Source of the DNA: Torreya grandis
Taxonomy: Eukaryota; Streptophyta; Pinopsida; Cupressales; Taxaceae
DNA length: 64,000 nt
Assembly: GCA_037957365.1 (NCBI GenBank)
Contig: JARHVA010000122.1
Location: 5,098,501-5,162,500, forward strand
Direction: 5' to 3'
Part shown: positions 52,888-63,300 of the stretch, piece by piece
How the letters are laid out: every line of letters starts with the position of its first letter
Numbering within the stretch: the first letter of the stretch is position 1
Position numbers and translations under genes: made by a program
The notes under the pieces: generated by a model
The model's input: only the letters and a program-made list of their open reading frames with translations
What the model was told of the DNA's origin: nothing
Databases searched by the model: none

Positions 52888-53113
52888 ATGTCGTGTAGTT
52901 TCGAGTTTGGGCACTTTACTGGCTTGGAGGGTGGTTTTGTCTATGTGAATTCTATGTGGGACATCAATTCCCATTTACCAAGATACAACTGGCATGGGAA
53001 TCATTGTGGTAACCCTCAACCATTATATGTGTTTGTAACTTGACAGGTGTTGTGCACCAAGCTCAATAGATGTTTACGGTGTGGTATGGTGGCTTCAGTC
53101 GGTATGCGTGAAT
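52888..53113 (+). other. GC-richer open segment, unidentified
   Basis: ATG at 52888 opens 51 codons, a single TGA at 53041, then 23 further codons to TAA in the same frame. The translation is well mixed (FGHFTGLEGGFVYVNSMWDI, RYNWHGNHCGNPQPL) and the base composition differs from the surrounding AT-rich DNA. It could be a gene fragment. No family is recognised, and the next frame (53354-53545) is equally unplaced. Confidence 0.25.
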
Positions 53114-53545
53114 CATAAACACTCATTCTAAAAAGAGTTTTGAAAATATCACTATGATCTTAACCATTAATGAGCTACACTGGTTCTTGAATCAATCCTT
53201 TAGTGAGAAACTAGGCCTTATTCCGTGCACTGGAAAACTTTCTTTAGTAGCTATGCATATATAGGGCTTTTTTTCAATGGGCTTACTGATGTATTACGAT
53301 TTGGCCTATGTATGGTGGTTGATAAGACTTATATTAAGCAAATGTTATTTTAGGTGGATTTCATTAAATCTTATTTTGTATCCCTTGCTAAAAATACATG
53401 GTTGGGTCATTACCAAACTTGCTTTCCTTGCTTGACATGGTTGCGGCACATCTACATGTGGTATGAAATGGTATGTTTTTTCCTGAAAGCCTTCCTTACA
53501 GAACACACCATGATTAAAAAAGGTGCCATGGAAATCTTGGTATAG

Positions 53546-55820
53546 AAGGTGAGAAGGGATGGAAAAGAAAATAAATTAATATTCCTTGCCATGGGGTTTG
53601 TGTAGGTTTTAGTGATTGTGTTTATAATATTAGCCGGGTGTTCTGTTTGTCATTGCATTCAATTTCATTTCTGCAAAGATCATGACATCAAGTCTGCTCA
53701 GGATGACATCAATTGAAGGCACCTCATTTTTTTTAAAAATTGTTCCTAAAATTGTTCAAAAAGTAAAGATTTATGTGTTTAGAAAATTCATTCTTTACAT
53801 ATGTATCCAGTTTTGAAACAATTTTCAAATCATTTTCTTGATTCAAAGTTTTATGATGCGGCTAGAAATGTCTATATTAATTTTTGATTTCCTATTGTTA
53901 GGGATTCTCTAAGCAAAGGAACAAATGGTTTATTTAAGAATATGCCGAAACTGATTATTTATCAAAAATTAGATTAAGTATTAGTAGAGTACTAGTCAAT
54001 GATTCAAACCCTATATTTAACTGCTAACCAGAATCAAACTTTATTCATTGCGAAAGTCTATGAGATAAAACATGAAAGTGATACTCTAAAATTTATTCAT
54101 TACTAAAGTCTACGGGATAAAACATGAAAGTGATACTCCAATTACCGATGATTAAATTATGTCATGTAACAGACTTTTTTTTAAGTGGAAAAAAGAATGA
54201 GTACAAGAATCAGATGAATTATTTTCAACTACACTAATAAATAGTTAAAAATAAATTGAAATTGTTATCGGGCTGAAAATTTGATTGAAAGACGGAAAGG
54301 TAGGATGAACATCAAACCAAAATCTTAAGGAGATAACAATCTTATTTTGAGTAATCTGCGCATATCTGGTACATAGACTTTCTACAGTTATTTTATGTTC
54401 AATTTGTAGCGTATTCTATCCAAAGACAAAAAAAAAAGTAATATGCTCATATCTGGTGCATAGACTTTCTGTGTATGTGTTCTAGGCTTCTAGTTGGCTA
54501 TGGGACTTTTGTAAGATAGTTAAAAAAAGACTTTTTTGGTTCAAATGTAATGTCTAGATGCATTTTCTAAATTATTATCGTCACTTATTTTTTGGATTTG
54601 CACTTTGTGATTTACCTTTTATATGATGATGGACAACATATGAACATAACTTATTAATTCGGCAACTACTAACAATCTATAAATTCAAAATTGTCTATTT
54701 AAAAAAAAGAAAAATATCAAATTTATTTGTTATAGGGGATTTATGATAGGCTTTTTCTAGTTCATGTTTATGGTTTGAATGACAATTTATTGTTGGTGAA
54801 GCTTTAATGTAATTTGAATAGTTTTTTCGTCCAATTGAATGTACATTTGAATAATGCTCATTTCTTGAAATTTAAATTTTTATTTCATATAATCAATTAG
54901 TTGTTTAATTGCATGCACAACTTGATTTAGTTTATTTATTTGTGAATAAAGTTGTACATGCAAATAGTGTAGCATCCTTGATACATAATGATATTAAATA
55001 AAATAAAATTTTATTATTATATATAATTTATAATTGTATTAGCATCTTTGAAAATTATATAATATTTTTTTCAAAGAGTTTAATTTTTTGTACTTTTATG
55101 TTATTTTGTGAGGTACACATGTTGATTTTTTGAAACATCCAAAGAGTTGTACTATTGTGAGTTGGTACATCAAAATAAAATATATTAATGGTACAAATTT
55201 AATCCAAGATGATTTTCGAGGTTTTCTTTTTAAAAGCCTTAAAAGTCAATGTTCTTCAGAGCTAGATATTGAAACATGTAGATGGAAAGAATGACTCACT
55301 GTAGCCTTGTTATTGATTCCACCTAGACTGCAATATGTATAATGTTTATGGTGTCCCAGTTTTGTCATCCCATAAATGAAAATAAAATAATTAGCAAATA
55401 AAATAACAAATTAGACTACTTTAATATTATAGTAAACCGCATATGAGCTACATTTAACTAACCTCCAACCTTTTTTGCACCATCGAGGCGATGCTAGTTT
55501 CATAAATAGTTAAATATAATTTTATAAAAGTTGGAGAATTTTTTTATTCTTATGCAATGCATGGTTAGTGACAAATCATCTTGGATGGATGGCTTTCTAT
55601 GTGAATGTTACAAAGTTACTTGGTAATTTGTAAGTGTTGATTTGCTTCAAGTCTACAAAAAGTTATGCACAATAAATCTTTAAGGGCCTTCATAAAAAAA
55701 AGTAATAATATATTTATTCCAAAGTTTGGTGATCCTAAGCTTATTTTATTTACTGACTAAACCAGTAATCAAATCCACCCTTTTTCCTATTACCAATAGG
55801 TTTGTAGAAAAAATAAAGCT
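53546..55820. other. AT-rich DNA, no gene seen
   Basis: No stable frame on either strand. A short tandem phrase at 54040-54145 (AAAGTCTA.G.GATAAAACATGAAAGTGATACTC, two copies about 60 bp apart) and a related phrase pair at 54355-54385 and 54445-54475 (CATATCTGGT.CATAGACTTTCT) are small local duplications. Confidence 0.4.
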
Positions 55821-55829
55821 CTATGGTAA

Positions 55830-56790
55830 AATTCTTACCCAGTAAAAGAACATACCTAGACTACAAGCATATAAACCTACCAATATTATCCATATGTTAC
55901 ATGTAAGCCGAATAGAAAGAAAAGCAGGTTGCAGATACGAACTCGATTACTGTGAAGAAATGCACTTAGAGCACTCTAACAAGGATTTGTCACACAATAA
56001 AATTCTTACCTAGTAAAAGACCCCACCTAGTCTACAAGCATATAAAACTCAATAATATTACCTAGATATTAAACATAATTTAAATAGAAAGAAAAGTAGG
56101 GCATGGATACAAATCTAATACAGTGACAGAACCATGCTCCAATAGTCTCCTCCTTGCATTCCTAGAAACAATAAAATTAAAATTAACGACACTACTTGCC
56201 TCAAACCCTAAATAGCATACTTCACTCCAATGAAAAAATTAAACCCTTCATTGAACAAGAACCTCAAAACAAAACAAAAAAACAAATCCCAATATTAAAA
56301 TTCTTACCTAGTAAAAGAACAGACCTAATCTACGACTATATATAACCTAATAATACTACAAAGATATTACAATAACACTATTTGCCTTAAAACATTAACA
56401 ATGCATTAAAATAATGACACTAAAAATACTTGTTACTATTTGCACTACTTATAAAATCGGAGGTTTACTCTATTTTTTTTTGTATTACCAATATCTTTGT
56501 GCAAAAAAATAAAGCCACACAGAGAAATTCTTATCTAGTAAAATATCTCACCTAGTCTACAAGCATATAAAACTCAATAATATTACCCAGATATTAAACA
56601 TAAGTCAGATAGAAAGAAAAGTAGGTCGCGGATACAAATTGTCTCATCATATATATAGTCTCATTAGGTCGGTGATATGAACTGTTTCAATAGTCTCATC
56701 ACATATACCTAGAAATAATAAAATTAATTACCTCTAATCCTAAATCACCTACTTCACTCCAGCGAAAAAATTAAACTCTTCATTAAACAA
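55830..56790 (-). repeat. Local array of family R block (four diverged units)
   Basis: Units begin near 55830, 55985, 56300 and 56530. Each has TTCTTACC.AGTAAAAGA, CTAGTCTACAAGCATATAAA, AATATTACC.AGATATTA and usually AATAGAAAGAAAAGCAGG. They are followed by a stretch with CCTAAAT and CTTCACTCCA.TGAAAAAATTAAAC. In the rest of the window the block is single. No coding signal. Confidence 0.6.
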
Positions 56791-56799
56791 GAACTCTTT

Positions 56800-56820
56800 A
56801 AAAAAAAAAAAAAAAAAAAA
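56800..56820 (+). repeat. A21 tract
   Basis: Pure A run between two family R parts. Confidence 0.9.
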
Positions 56821-56829
56821 GCCTTAAAA

Positions 56830-57320
56830 GAATCCACGAACTCAATGAAGCGAAAATGGATGTCACTAATAGCTTCCATCTTAATTGCGCATTGTGTCAG
56901 CTAACATTCAATGCCAAGTACTTTAAGAGCTCTCCAACTCTCCTACTAACTTTGGTGAAATCATTAACCATGTTTTTCCATGTCACCAACCACATTTAAT
57001 AGTTGTATTTAATTTGCCCCCAAATCTGCACAACATAAAATCCCCACATTTAACTTGTAATCCCCTACATTGCCAAATGTATTCAATATTTGCCTCGAAC
57101 AAAGGAGGGCACCAATAACGTCCCAAATATATCACCCAATCACAACGCAACAAATAATATTTTTTTAATCGATCCATTAAAGACCTCACACCTTACCCCC
57201 TCAAAACCTCCATGTATATTTTTTGTACCCAAAACGAGGACATCTCATTGGCCAACATCCCCATAATAATTTTGAGTCAAATCAAATCGATTGCCATAAT
57301 TCCCTCCAAGACTAACAACA
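56830..57320 (-). repeat. Dispersed family R, fullest copy of the promoter-side block
   Basis: Aligns with 42190-42560 and 43660-44080, and inverted with 50855-51115. On the minus strand it begins with GTTGGCCAATGAGATGTCC (CCAAT at 57247-57251), then GGGTACAAAAAATATAC in the TATA position. The minus frame at 56983-57189 lies in it; since the other copies do not keep that frame, I do not treat it as a gene. Confidence 0.65.
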
Positions 57321-57691
57321 ATTAAAAAATAATAAAATAATTTTTTTCATGCTCCTCTCATTATCATGTTGATTTCAACGATAAATTAGAAAAACTCATT
57401 GAAAAATAAGATGCTAGAAGTTCAAACATAATATTCGGAAAAGATGGGACTTGACATTTGTCCTTTTAATTTTAAACGTATCTCACGTATCTTATAAACT
57501 TTAATATCTCCAACAACATTTATGAATGTTTCATAACTATCAAGTTAAATATACTTTATAACATTTTAATAATATCAAAGTTAAGACAAACTATTATAAA
57601 AGTATTATATAAATTACTATATAAATGCACGCCCTAGTAATTTAAATTTACAATTTTAGTATAAATATATTTAATTTTATATATATTTATA

Positions 57692-57802
57692 CCAAAAACT
57701 ATTTAACTAATTCAATGGACTTTGAAAACACTATTACATTAAATGATTGTGAATATTTCAATATAATTAAATATATTTATATTAAAATTGTATATTTAAA
57801 TT

Positions 57803-57874
<72 letters not shown>

Positions 57875-58254
57875 TTATACCAAAAACTATTTAACTAATT
57901 CAATGGACTTTGAAAACACTATTACATTAAATGATTGTGAATATTCCAATATAATTAAATATATTTATATTAAAATTGTATATTTAAATTACTTTATTTA
58001 TATATTATATATTTATACCAAAAACTATTTAACTAATTCAATGGACTTTGAAGACACTATTACATTAAATGATTGTGAATATTCCAATATAATTAAATAT
58101 ATTTATATTAAAATTGTATATTTAAATTATATATAAATAAAGTAATTTAAATATACAATTTTAATATAAATATATTTAATTATATTGGAATATTCACAAT
58201 CATTTAATGTAATAGTGTCTTCAAAGTCCATTGAATTAGTTAAATAGTTTTTGG
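57692..58254 (+). repeat. AT-rich tandem repeat ending in a perfect inverted repeat
   Basis: Three direct units start at 57692, 57880 and 58018 (each CCAAAAACTATTTAACTAAT...), with a (TA)n expansion of about 62 bp at 57806-57867 between units 1 and 2. A fourth unit is inverted at 58143-58254. Unit 3 (58018-58129) and the inverted unit are exact reverse complements over 112 bp, separated by 13 bases. The two-copy protein frame at 57903-58136 is only a reading of the repeat. Confidence 0.95.
57806..57867 (+). repeat. (TA)n microsatellite
   Basis: About 31 TA units inside the spacer between the first two tandem units. Confidence 0.95.
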
Positions 58255-58262
58255 AAAAATCG

Positions 58263-58303
58263 ATCGACGTTTCGATTCGTGTAATATGAATCGAAACATC
58301 GAT
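58263..58303 (+). repeat. Short inverted repeat, 15 of 16 bp, 9-nt loop
   Basis: Arms ATCGACGTTTCGATTC (58263-58278) and GAATCGAAACATCGAT (58288-58303). It contains several CpG sites, unusual for this AT-rich DNA, and sits eight bases after the large palindrome. Confidence 0.8.
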
Positions 58304-58379
58304 AAAAAAACATTCACAACCAATTAATCATTATATTAATAAAAAACACTAAATTACCCTTAAATTATAACATCAATCA

Positions 58380-59203
58380 TGGAACTAAAACAAAGGGTGA
58401 GCTTAACCCCTAAAAGAAAAACCACATGGAACCGAAAAACAGGAGCTACAGTACCGCGTGCCGCATCCTTGTTTCCCATATTTGGCACAAGGAAAAATCA
58501 TTATCTACACATATAACGAAGGCGTCTAGGCCAGTTTGAAAGGTTCACATTGTAGCCACATTGACTTCACACGTGTGTACGTAAAGCATGCAAATACGAA
58601 GGGTCATCATCTCGTTTTAGCCTCACATGTTAATTAAGGGGCGGCGACCGCACTGAAATAGCCTCACCGCCTCCCTACATATGCCGCCGTATATTCCGTT
58701 GTGGTTTTTTCTCTCCTTGGGAAAGCGACGTTTGTGTAAAAGCTACAGTACCATGAAAGCAATATTGTGTGCTGGGCAAGACTTATGCAGGAAATGGAAC
58801 GCCTTTTCATCTCTTTTTCTTTTTCTTTTGCCCTTCCACCAACAAGTGGGGCTGCCTTACACGTACAAAAGCCCATGTGCGCCCTCTACGTCTTTTCAAT
58901 TGACGCTAAGTACAGGGCATCAATGGACGGGATCGCGTCCTCGGTTTCGTGGGCCGATCGCCGCCGTCCGTAGCGGGTTAGGAATGGCAAAATCGAAATG
59001 CGAACTTTAATTACGGGTACTTGGACTATGGTAACGCTAGCTGTTCAATTATTGTCCTCAACAGGGGCTTAAAAGGCTCCGTTATACTCCATTTAGTATG
59101 TTTTCTTTTTCTTTATTTGGCTTTGCGTTGGATCGAATGGAACGGAGAGAGGGATCTGTTGCACTGTAATTGAGGCGAATAAAATATTGTTTTCTGTTTC
59201 GAG
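58380..59203 (+). promoter_or_regulatory. Probable promoter and 5' leader of the bHLH gene
   Basis: GC content and CpG frequency rise clearly over the flanks. A G-box with palindromic flanks (ACACGTGT, 58569-58576) and a W-box-like TTGACT (58561-58566) lie about 630 bp upstream of the start codon. The 12-mer AGCTACAGTACC occurs twice (58444-58455, 58741-58752). No strong TATA box: TTATAC at 59082-59087 is the only weak candidate at a suitable distance. Frames in this interval on either strand (58664-59010) are not conserved-looking and are treated as leader or promoter shadows. Confidence 0.55.
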
Positions 59204-61515
59204 ATGGATTTGGCAGCTGACGAGGGTTCGATCCGCCATAATAAAAAAAACAAGCAGTCCAAGAATGTGGTTTCTGAGCGACGGCGTAGGCAGAAGATGA
59301 ACAAGCTGCTCTACACACTTAGGGCACTTGTGCCGAACATTTCTAAGGTTTGAAACTCTCCGCCGAACATTTTTTGTTGCTTTCAAAGTTACTCATTCAT
59401 ATTTTTGGCATGCTCCAGGTTGGAGATCCTGAGTTTGGTTTTCGTAAGCTTTTCAAGCGGAATGTCTCTTACATGCCGAGACTGTACATCTTTCTAGTTT
59501 AATAGAGGGAAAGAGAGAGAAAAAGAGAATTTCAGCTTAAAAAATGAAAGCATTAGCAGAAGGTTAAAGGTCGGAATTAAAAATAAAAGATCGAAGTTTA
59601 GAGCGTTTGAATAGAGCTACCTTTCGGCTCTTTTCATCTTAAGTTTTCTATTGTTCATTTTTAACCTTAGATGCATGTTTTTTTTCAAAACCTTGGATGT
59701 ATACCATGAATCAATGATGATTACCTGGTCAGCTGTTCCCTTTTATTGTAACGTTCTTGCACTGAAAAATGGAACAAAATTTTTGAAAGATTTTCGAAGT
59801 TTTCAGAATTAAAATAATGTTTGATTTTTTTCCCCTTTCTGTTTAATGTTCCATAAAAGATTGAATATTGCAATGAAAAATGAAATATAATTTTTGAAGA
59901 ATTTCCAAGTTTTCAGAATTAAATTAATGTTTAAATTATTTTGTCTCTCTGTTGAATTTTCAATGAAAGGTCGTTTGTGTTTCCAGCTATTCTAAGGATT
60001 CTTCATTACTAAATTTTACATTAATAAGATGGTATTTCCACTGTCTATTGATTAGATTAGAGAATTTCTAGATAAAACTGTATTAGAATTTTTAAACTAA
60101 AAACTCTTTAACACAGTTTTACATGTTCTTTACTGCCATCTGTTATAAGAGCTTTCCATCTTCACGTCGTAGGGTCTGATCAGTGACCATAGAAACAAGT
60201 TCTAATTAAATTTTAGATAAGAAGTATTTAGATTTCAAACTCTAAAGGAAAATAGAAGTTTCAGAATCAAAATCTGGGAAAAATATATTCAAACTCTAAA
60301 AGGAAAGTAAGAGGTTCAGCATCACCAACAAGGTTTAGATTTAGAGAGGGAACTTCTGGTTTAAAAAAAACTGAGTAGGAAGTTTACTGATCTAACAATT
60401 TGATGATCCATTATCAGGGTGAAAATGGTCTCAGAAACTGTTGATCATAAACTTCAATAGAGTTTTTTCGCTTAAATCATATTAACTGTGAAAACATCAT
60501 ATCCCTCCAGGTTTAGGTTTGATTTTTCCTCCAATTTTTTTAGTTTTGTAGTTTAAACTTAATTATTATTCCCAACTCATCTGGTTCTATTGATTTCTAG
60601 TGTTTATATCATCATTATTTCTATCTTTTAATTTTTAATTTAAATTGTTTGTTTTTTAAATAAATGCTTGGGCAGATGGACAAGGCCTCAATCTTAGGCG
60701 ATGCGATTGACTACGTAAACGAGCTGAAGCAGCAAGTGGAGAGAGCTCAGTGTGACGTTCAATCTTCCAGTGTCTCTCCTCCATCTTCCGATCAGGAGAC
60801 AGATTCCATGGGCCTTTTATTAGACGCTGCAGCCAAATATGCCTCCAACCGCAAATATCTCATCCAGGTCAGTGAATTTTATACCACAACAATTTATTTT
60901 ATTTTTGAACCAATTATTGCTTCTTTGTACCTCATTAGGTTCTATTTAACAAACATGGTAGTATGGCCAAATAATTAATAATAGAATGGCTAGTTTAGTA
61001 GTGCTCAACTTGTTGCCATTAAATCGGAAAACAAAATAGCCTACTTAAACCAGAACAACCTAATGTGATGATGTTATCATTGAGGGCCTTACATTTTTAA
61101 CTAAGATTATGCTGGTATATTATAACTGGTATTAAGGTCGAAACCCGCCTATTAGAGGAGAGCATCCTGGAGCTTCGAATCAAGTGCAAAAAGGAAAGCG
61201 GTATTTTGTTTCAGCTTACGCTGGCGCTGGAATCTCTGCCTTTCCGGTTGAAAAATGCAAGCTTCACCACTCTGGATGAGTTTCTTCTTCTCAACCTTGT
61301 ATTGCAGGTGTGCAATCAAAGACTTATTTTAAACTTCTATGTTATGTACCTGTTAGTGTTTTTTTTAATACATATTAGGGTTTTGTCATTTGCAGGCCGA
61401 GGAACGTTGTACACCAGTTAGCAACGACGCAGTAAGTAAAGGCATCGAGGATGCTTTTGTCAACAAGGGAATAATTATCACCACTGGAAATTTTGAAGCA
61501 GCAACGATGGAGTGA
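59204..61515 (+). CDS. Basic helix-loop-helix transcription factor, four exons, 208 aa
   Basis: Nuclear DNA-binding regulator of the plant bHLH family, expected to bind E-box or G-box DNA as a dimer. Exons: 59204-59347, 60676-60867, 61137-61307 and 61396-61515, all joined in phase 0 with GT-AG introns of 1328, 269 and 88 nt. The basic region is at residues 19-31 (KNVVSERRRRQKM). The E-box Glu and following Arg are present, while the classical His is absent, as in the ICE1/AMS-type group. Helix 1, the loop VPNISK and helix 2 (MDKASILGDAIDYVNELKQQ) follow to about residue 68; the intron after ISK is at a position common in this family. Residues 69-100 are a Ser-rich linker, and 113-170 look like the ACT-like dimerisation domain (VETRLLEESILELRIKC). 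The protein is short because it lacks a long N-terminal part. The start is the only ATG before the basic region in frame. The exact subgroup is uncertain. Confidence 0.9.
59763..59980 (+). repeat. Tandem duplication in bHLH intron 1, period 112 bp
   Basis: Units at 59763 and 59875 both start TGAAAAATG and share AATTTTTGAA, CCAAGTTTTCAGAATTAAA-like wording, AATGTTT and a TCT.TGTT.AAT.TTC end. Diverged, so not recent. Confidence 0.75.
60233..60340 (+). repeat. Short tandem duplication in bHLH intron 1, period 54 bp
   Basis: Units at 60233 and 60287 share TTCAAACTCTAAA.GGAAA and AG.TTCAG.ATCA. Confidence 0.7.
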
Positions 61516-61579
61516 GTAAAGGTTTAGCCTATTGACATCGCAACATGAGCATAACTGTTACTAGTGGAAATTTAGGCTT
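61420..61579 (+). repeat. 80-bp tandem duplication spanning the bHLH stop codon
   Basis: Unit 1 (61420-61499) is coding. Unit 2 (61500-61579) holds the last codons, the TGA and the first 64 bases after it. The first 23 bases match at 20 positions, and the downstream ACTGGAAATTT / AGTGGAAATTT block keeps the same 80-bp register. 80 is not a multiple of three, so unit 2 is read in another frame. Confidence 0.75.
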
Positions 61580-62165
61580 GGATTCTCAAACCTGTAAAGC
61601 ACTCGATCAAGCCAAATGGTCCTGTATGATACAAGGTTTTAACCTTTTTAACCTCATTTTCATTTCATGTTATATACTTTGTGATTGAGAGATTGTTGTT
61701 TTAAGGTAATTAAGCTATATATATGGATTCAGTTTGGTCGTGTATTGGAATACATTTCGATTTTTGCTTTTTTGAATTTTGTATGATTATTTGTTGTGTG
61801 GGCTGTTATTCTGAAAATACAAAATGTTTGAATGAGGAGGATATTTCTTAAGAAGAGCATTTAGTAAAATCTCTAATATCACTATAGATAATCCTAGTCT
61901 AGTAAGATTTTTTTCTCTCATAAGTTGAATACATTTCGCTAAATTCTTTTAAGAGCCTATGCCCTTGGATCTTTGCACAGATTTATCCAGAAGCAATTCA
62001 CTTTGACTCTATATCAATAGTATTTTTAAATTTTAATTATAAATGAGATTAATTTTGTAAACCATCAAGAATAACATTTATTAGGCAAAGGTCTTTTGTT
62101 AGGGGTTATTATTTCTATAATTTTAAATATAGTTGTCTTATATATTATTAGAATATTAGAAAATG
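61580..62165 (+). other. 3' flank of the bHLH gene, no further exon recognised
   Basis: AT-rich with no frame resembling a bHLH C terminus. No canonical AATAAA was found close to the stop; the poly(A) site cannot be placed. Confidence 0.4.
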
Positions 62166-62169
62166 TTAA

Positions 62170-63300
62170 AAATTATCAACACTTTAAAATAAGAAGTGGA
62201 GATTATTTAGAAAGAAGCTTTTAAGAGAAGGGATTAGGAAGCAGCAAGGGTCTGAACATTTAGGATTAATTGTTCCTATGTTTTTAGATTGTCATCTATA
62301 AATTAATATCCATTTAAATATTATATTTTTTAAAATAAAATATTATTAATTTTTTTCAACCAAAATTTACAATTATTCAAAGAAAAATATTTTTATAAAT
62401 TTTAAAGTAAAATTTAAAGATACAACTATCTTAAAAACTGGGCATTACATTATATTTTTTGGGTCAAGTTTTCGTTTTGAAACTGGGCACCACCATTATA
62501 ACCCCCATTTAACTGTTTCAAGAGTAACCAGTCTCCTAAAACTTGAAAAATTATAACTTAAGTAAAAACTGAAATATACTTGCTGCCCTATTGTTATGGC
62601 ACACACTTGTTCCCCTATTTATTAAGAAACTATCAGCATACCTTTTTGAAGGACACAAATACTAAAAAAAATGTCAATGCTTTAAAATAAGTTGGGGGGA
62701 CTATTTAGGAAGAAGCTTGGAGGGGAGGGATTACACTATGAATTAAGGAGTGAGGATTATTAGGAAGAAGCTGAGGGGAGGGATTTGGAAGTAGTAAGGG
62801 GTTGAACATTTAAGATAGTTGTTATTTATAAGTTTATATTTAATCAAACATTTTTTCCAATCATATGTATTGCATAAAATTTAGAACTATTTAAAGAAAA
62901 AAACTTCTATAAATTCTCAACACAATTTTTAAAGATTCATGCAACTTAATTTTTCAGCACAAAATTTAAAGAATTATCTAATTTCTTTAGAAACTTTAAA
63001 TCTAATAAACAAGATGGAACTTTACATTGTATTTTTTGGGCCTAAAAGATTATAACTTAATTTCTCAGCTAAAGAATCATCTAATTTTATTAAAAACTTT
63101 AGATCCAATTAAAAAAATGAATTTACATTATTTTTTTATTTTTTTTTGGGCCTTGAAGATTATAACTTAAATAAGAACTGGCAAAACGCTTAGGCCCTAC
63201 TGTTAGGGCACACGCTTGCACCCTATTTATTACTAAACTATGCTGCACACACTTGCGACCTATTTGTTACTAAACTATCAACATACCTATACATCTCAAA
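62170..63300 (+). repeat. Tandem repeat, about 0.5-0.6 kb unit, two copies
   Basis: Unit 1 (about 62170-62660) and unit 2 (about 62670-63300) share, in order, CTTTAAAATAAG, TTTAG.AAGAAGCTT, GGGATT.GGAAG.AG.AAGG, TTACATT.TATTTTTTGGG, ATTATAACTTAA and the closing CCCTA.TGTTA.GGCACAC.CTTG with CCTATTTATTA..AAACTAT. Unit 2 has small internal duplications (AGGAAGAAGCT at 62708 and 62752; the TTGC.ACCTATTT.TTACTAAACTAT phrase twice at 63214-63270). Confidence 0.7.

Noticed and set aside
56983..57189. 68-codon minus-strand frame in a family R copy
   Set aside because: Other family R copies do not keep the frame; no motif recognised.
57903..58136. 77-codon frame with an internal protein repeat (MDFENTITLNDCEYSNIIKY twice)
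   Set aside because: It spans two units of the AT-rich tandem repeat; the protein repeat is just the DNA repeat.
58664..59010. Frames of 68-109 codons on both strands in the GC-rich stretch upstream of the bHLH gene
   Set aside because: High GC lengthens chance frames; no domain, no splice-compatible link to the bHLH exons, and the location fits promoter and leader.
59082..59386. Three minus-strand frames opposite the first bHLH exon
   Set aside because: Antisense shadows of exon 1 and the leader.
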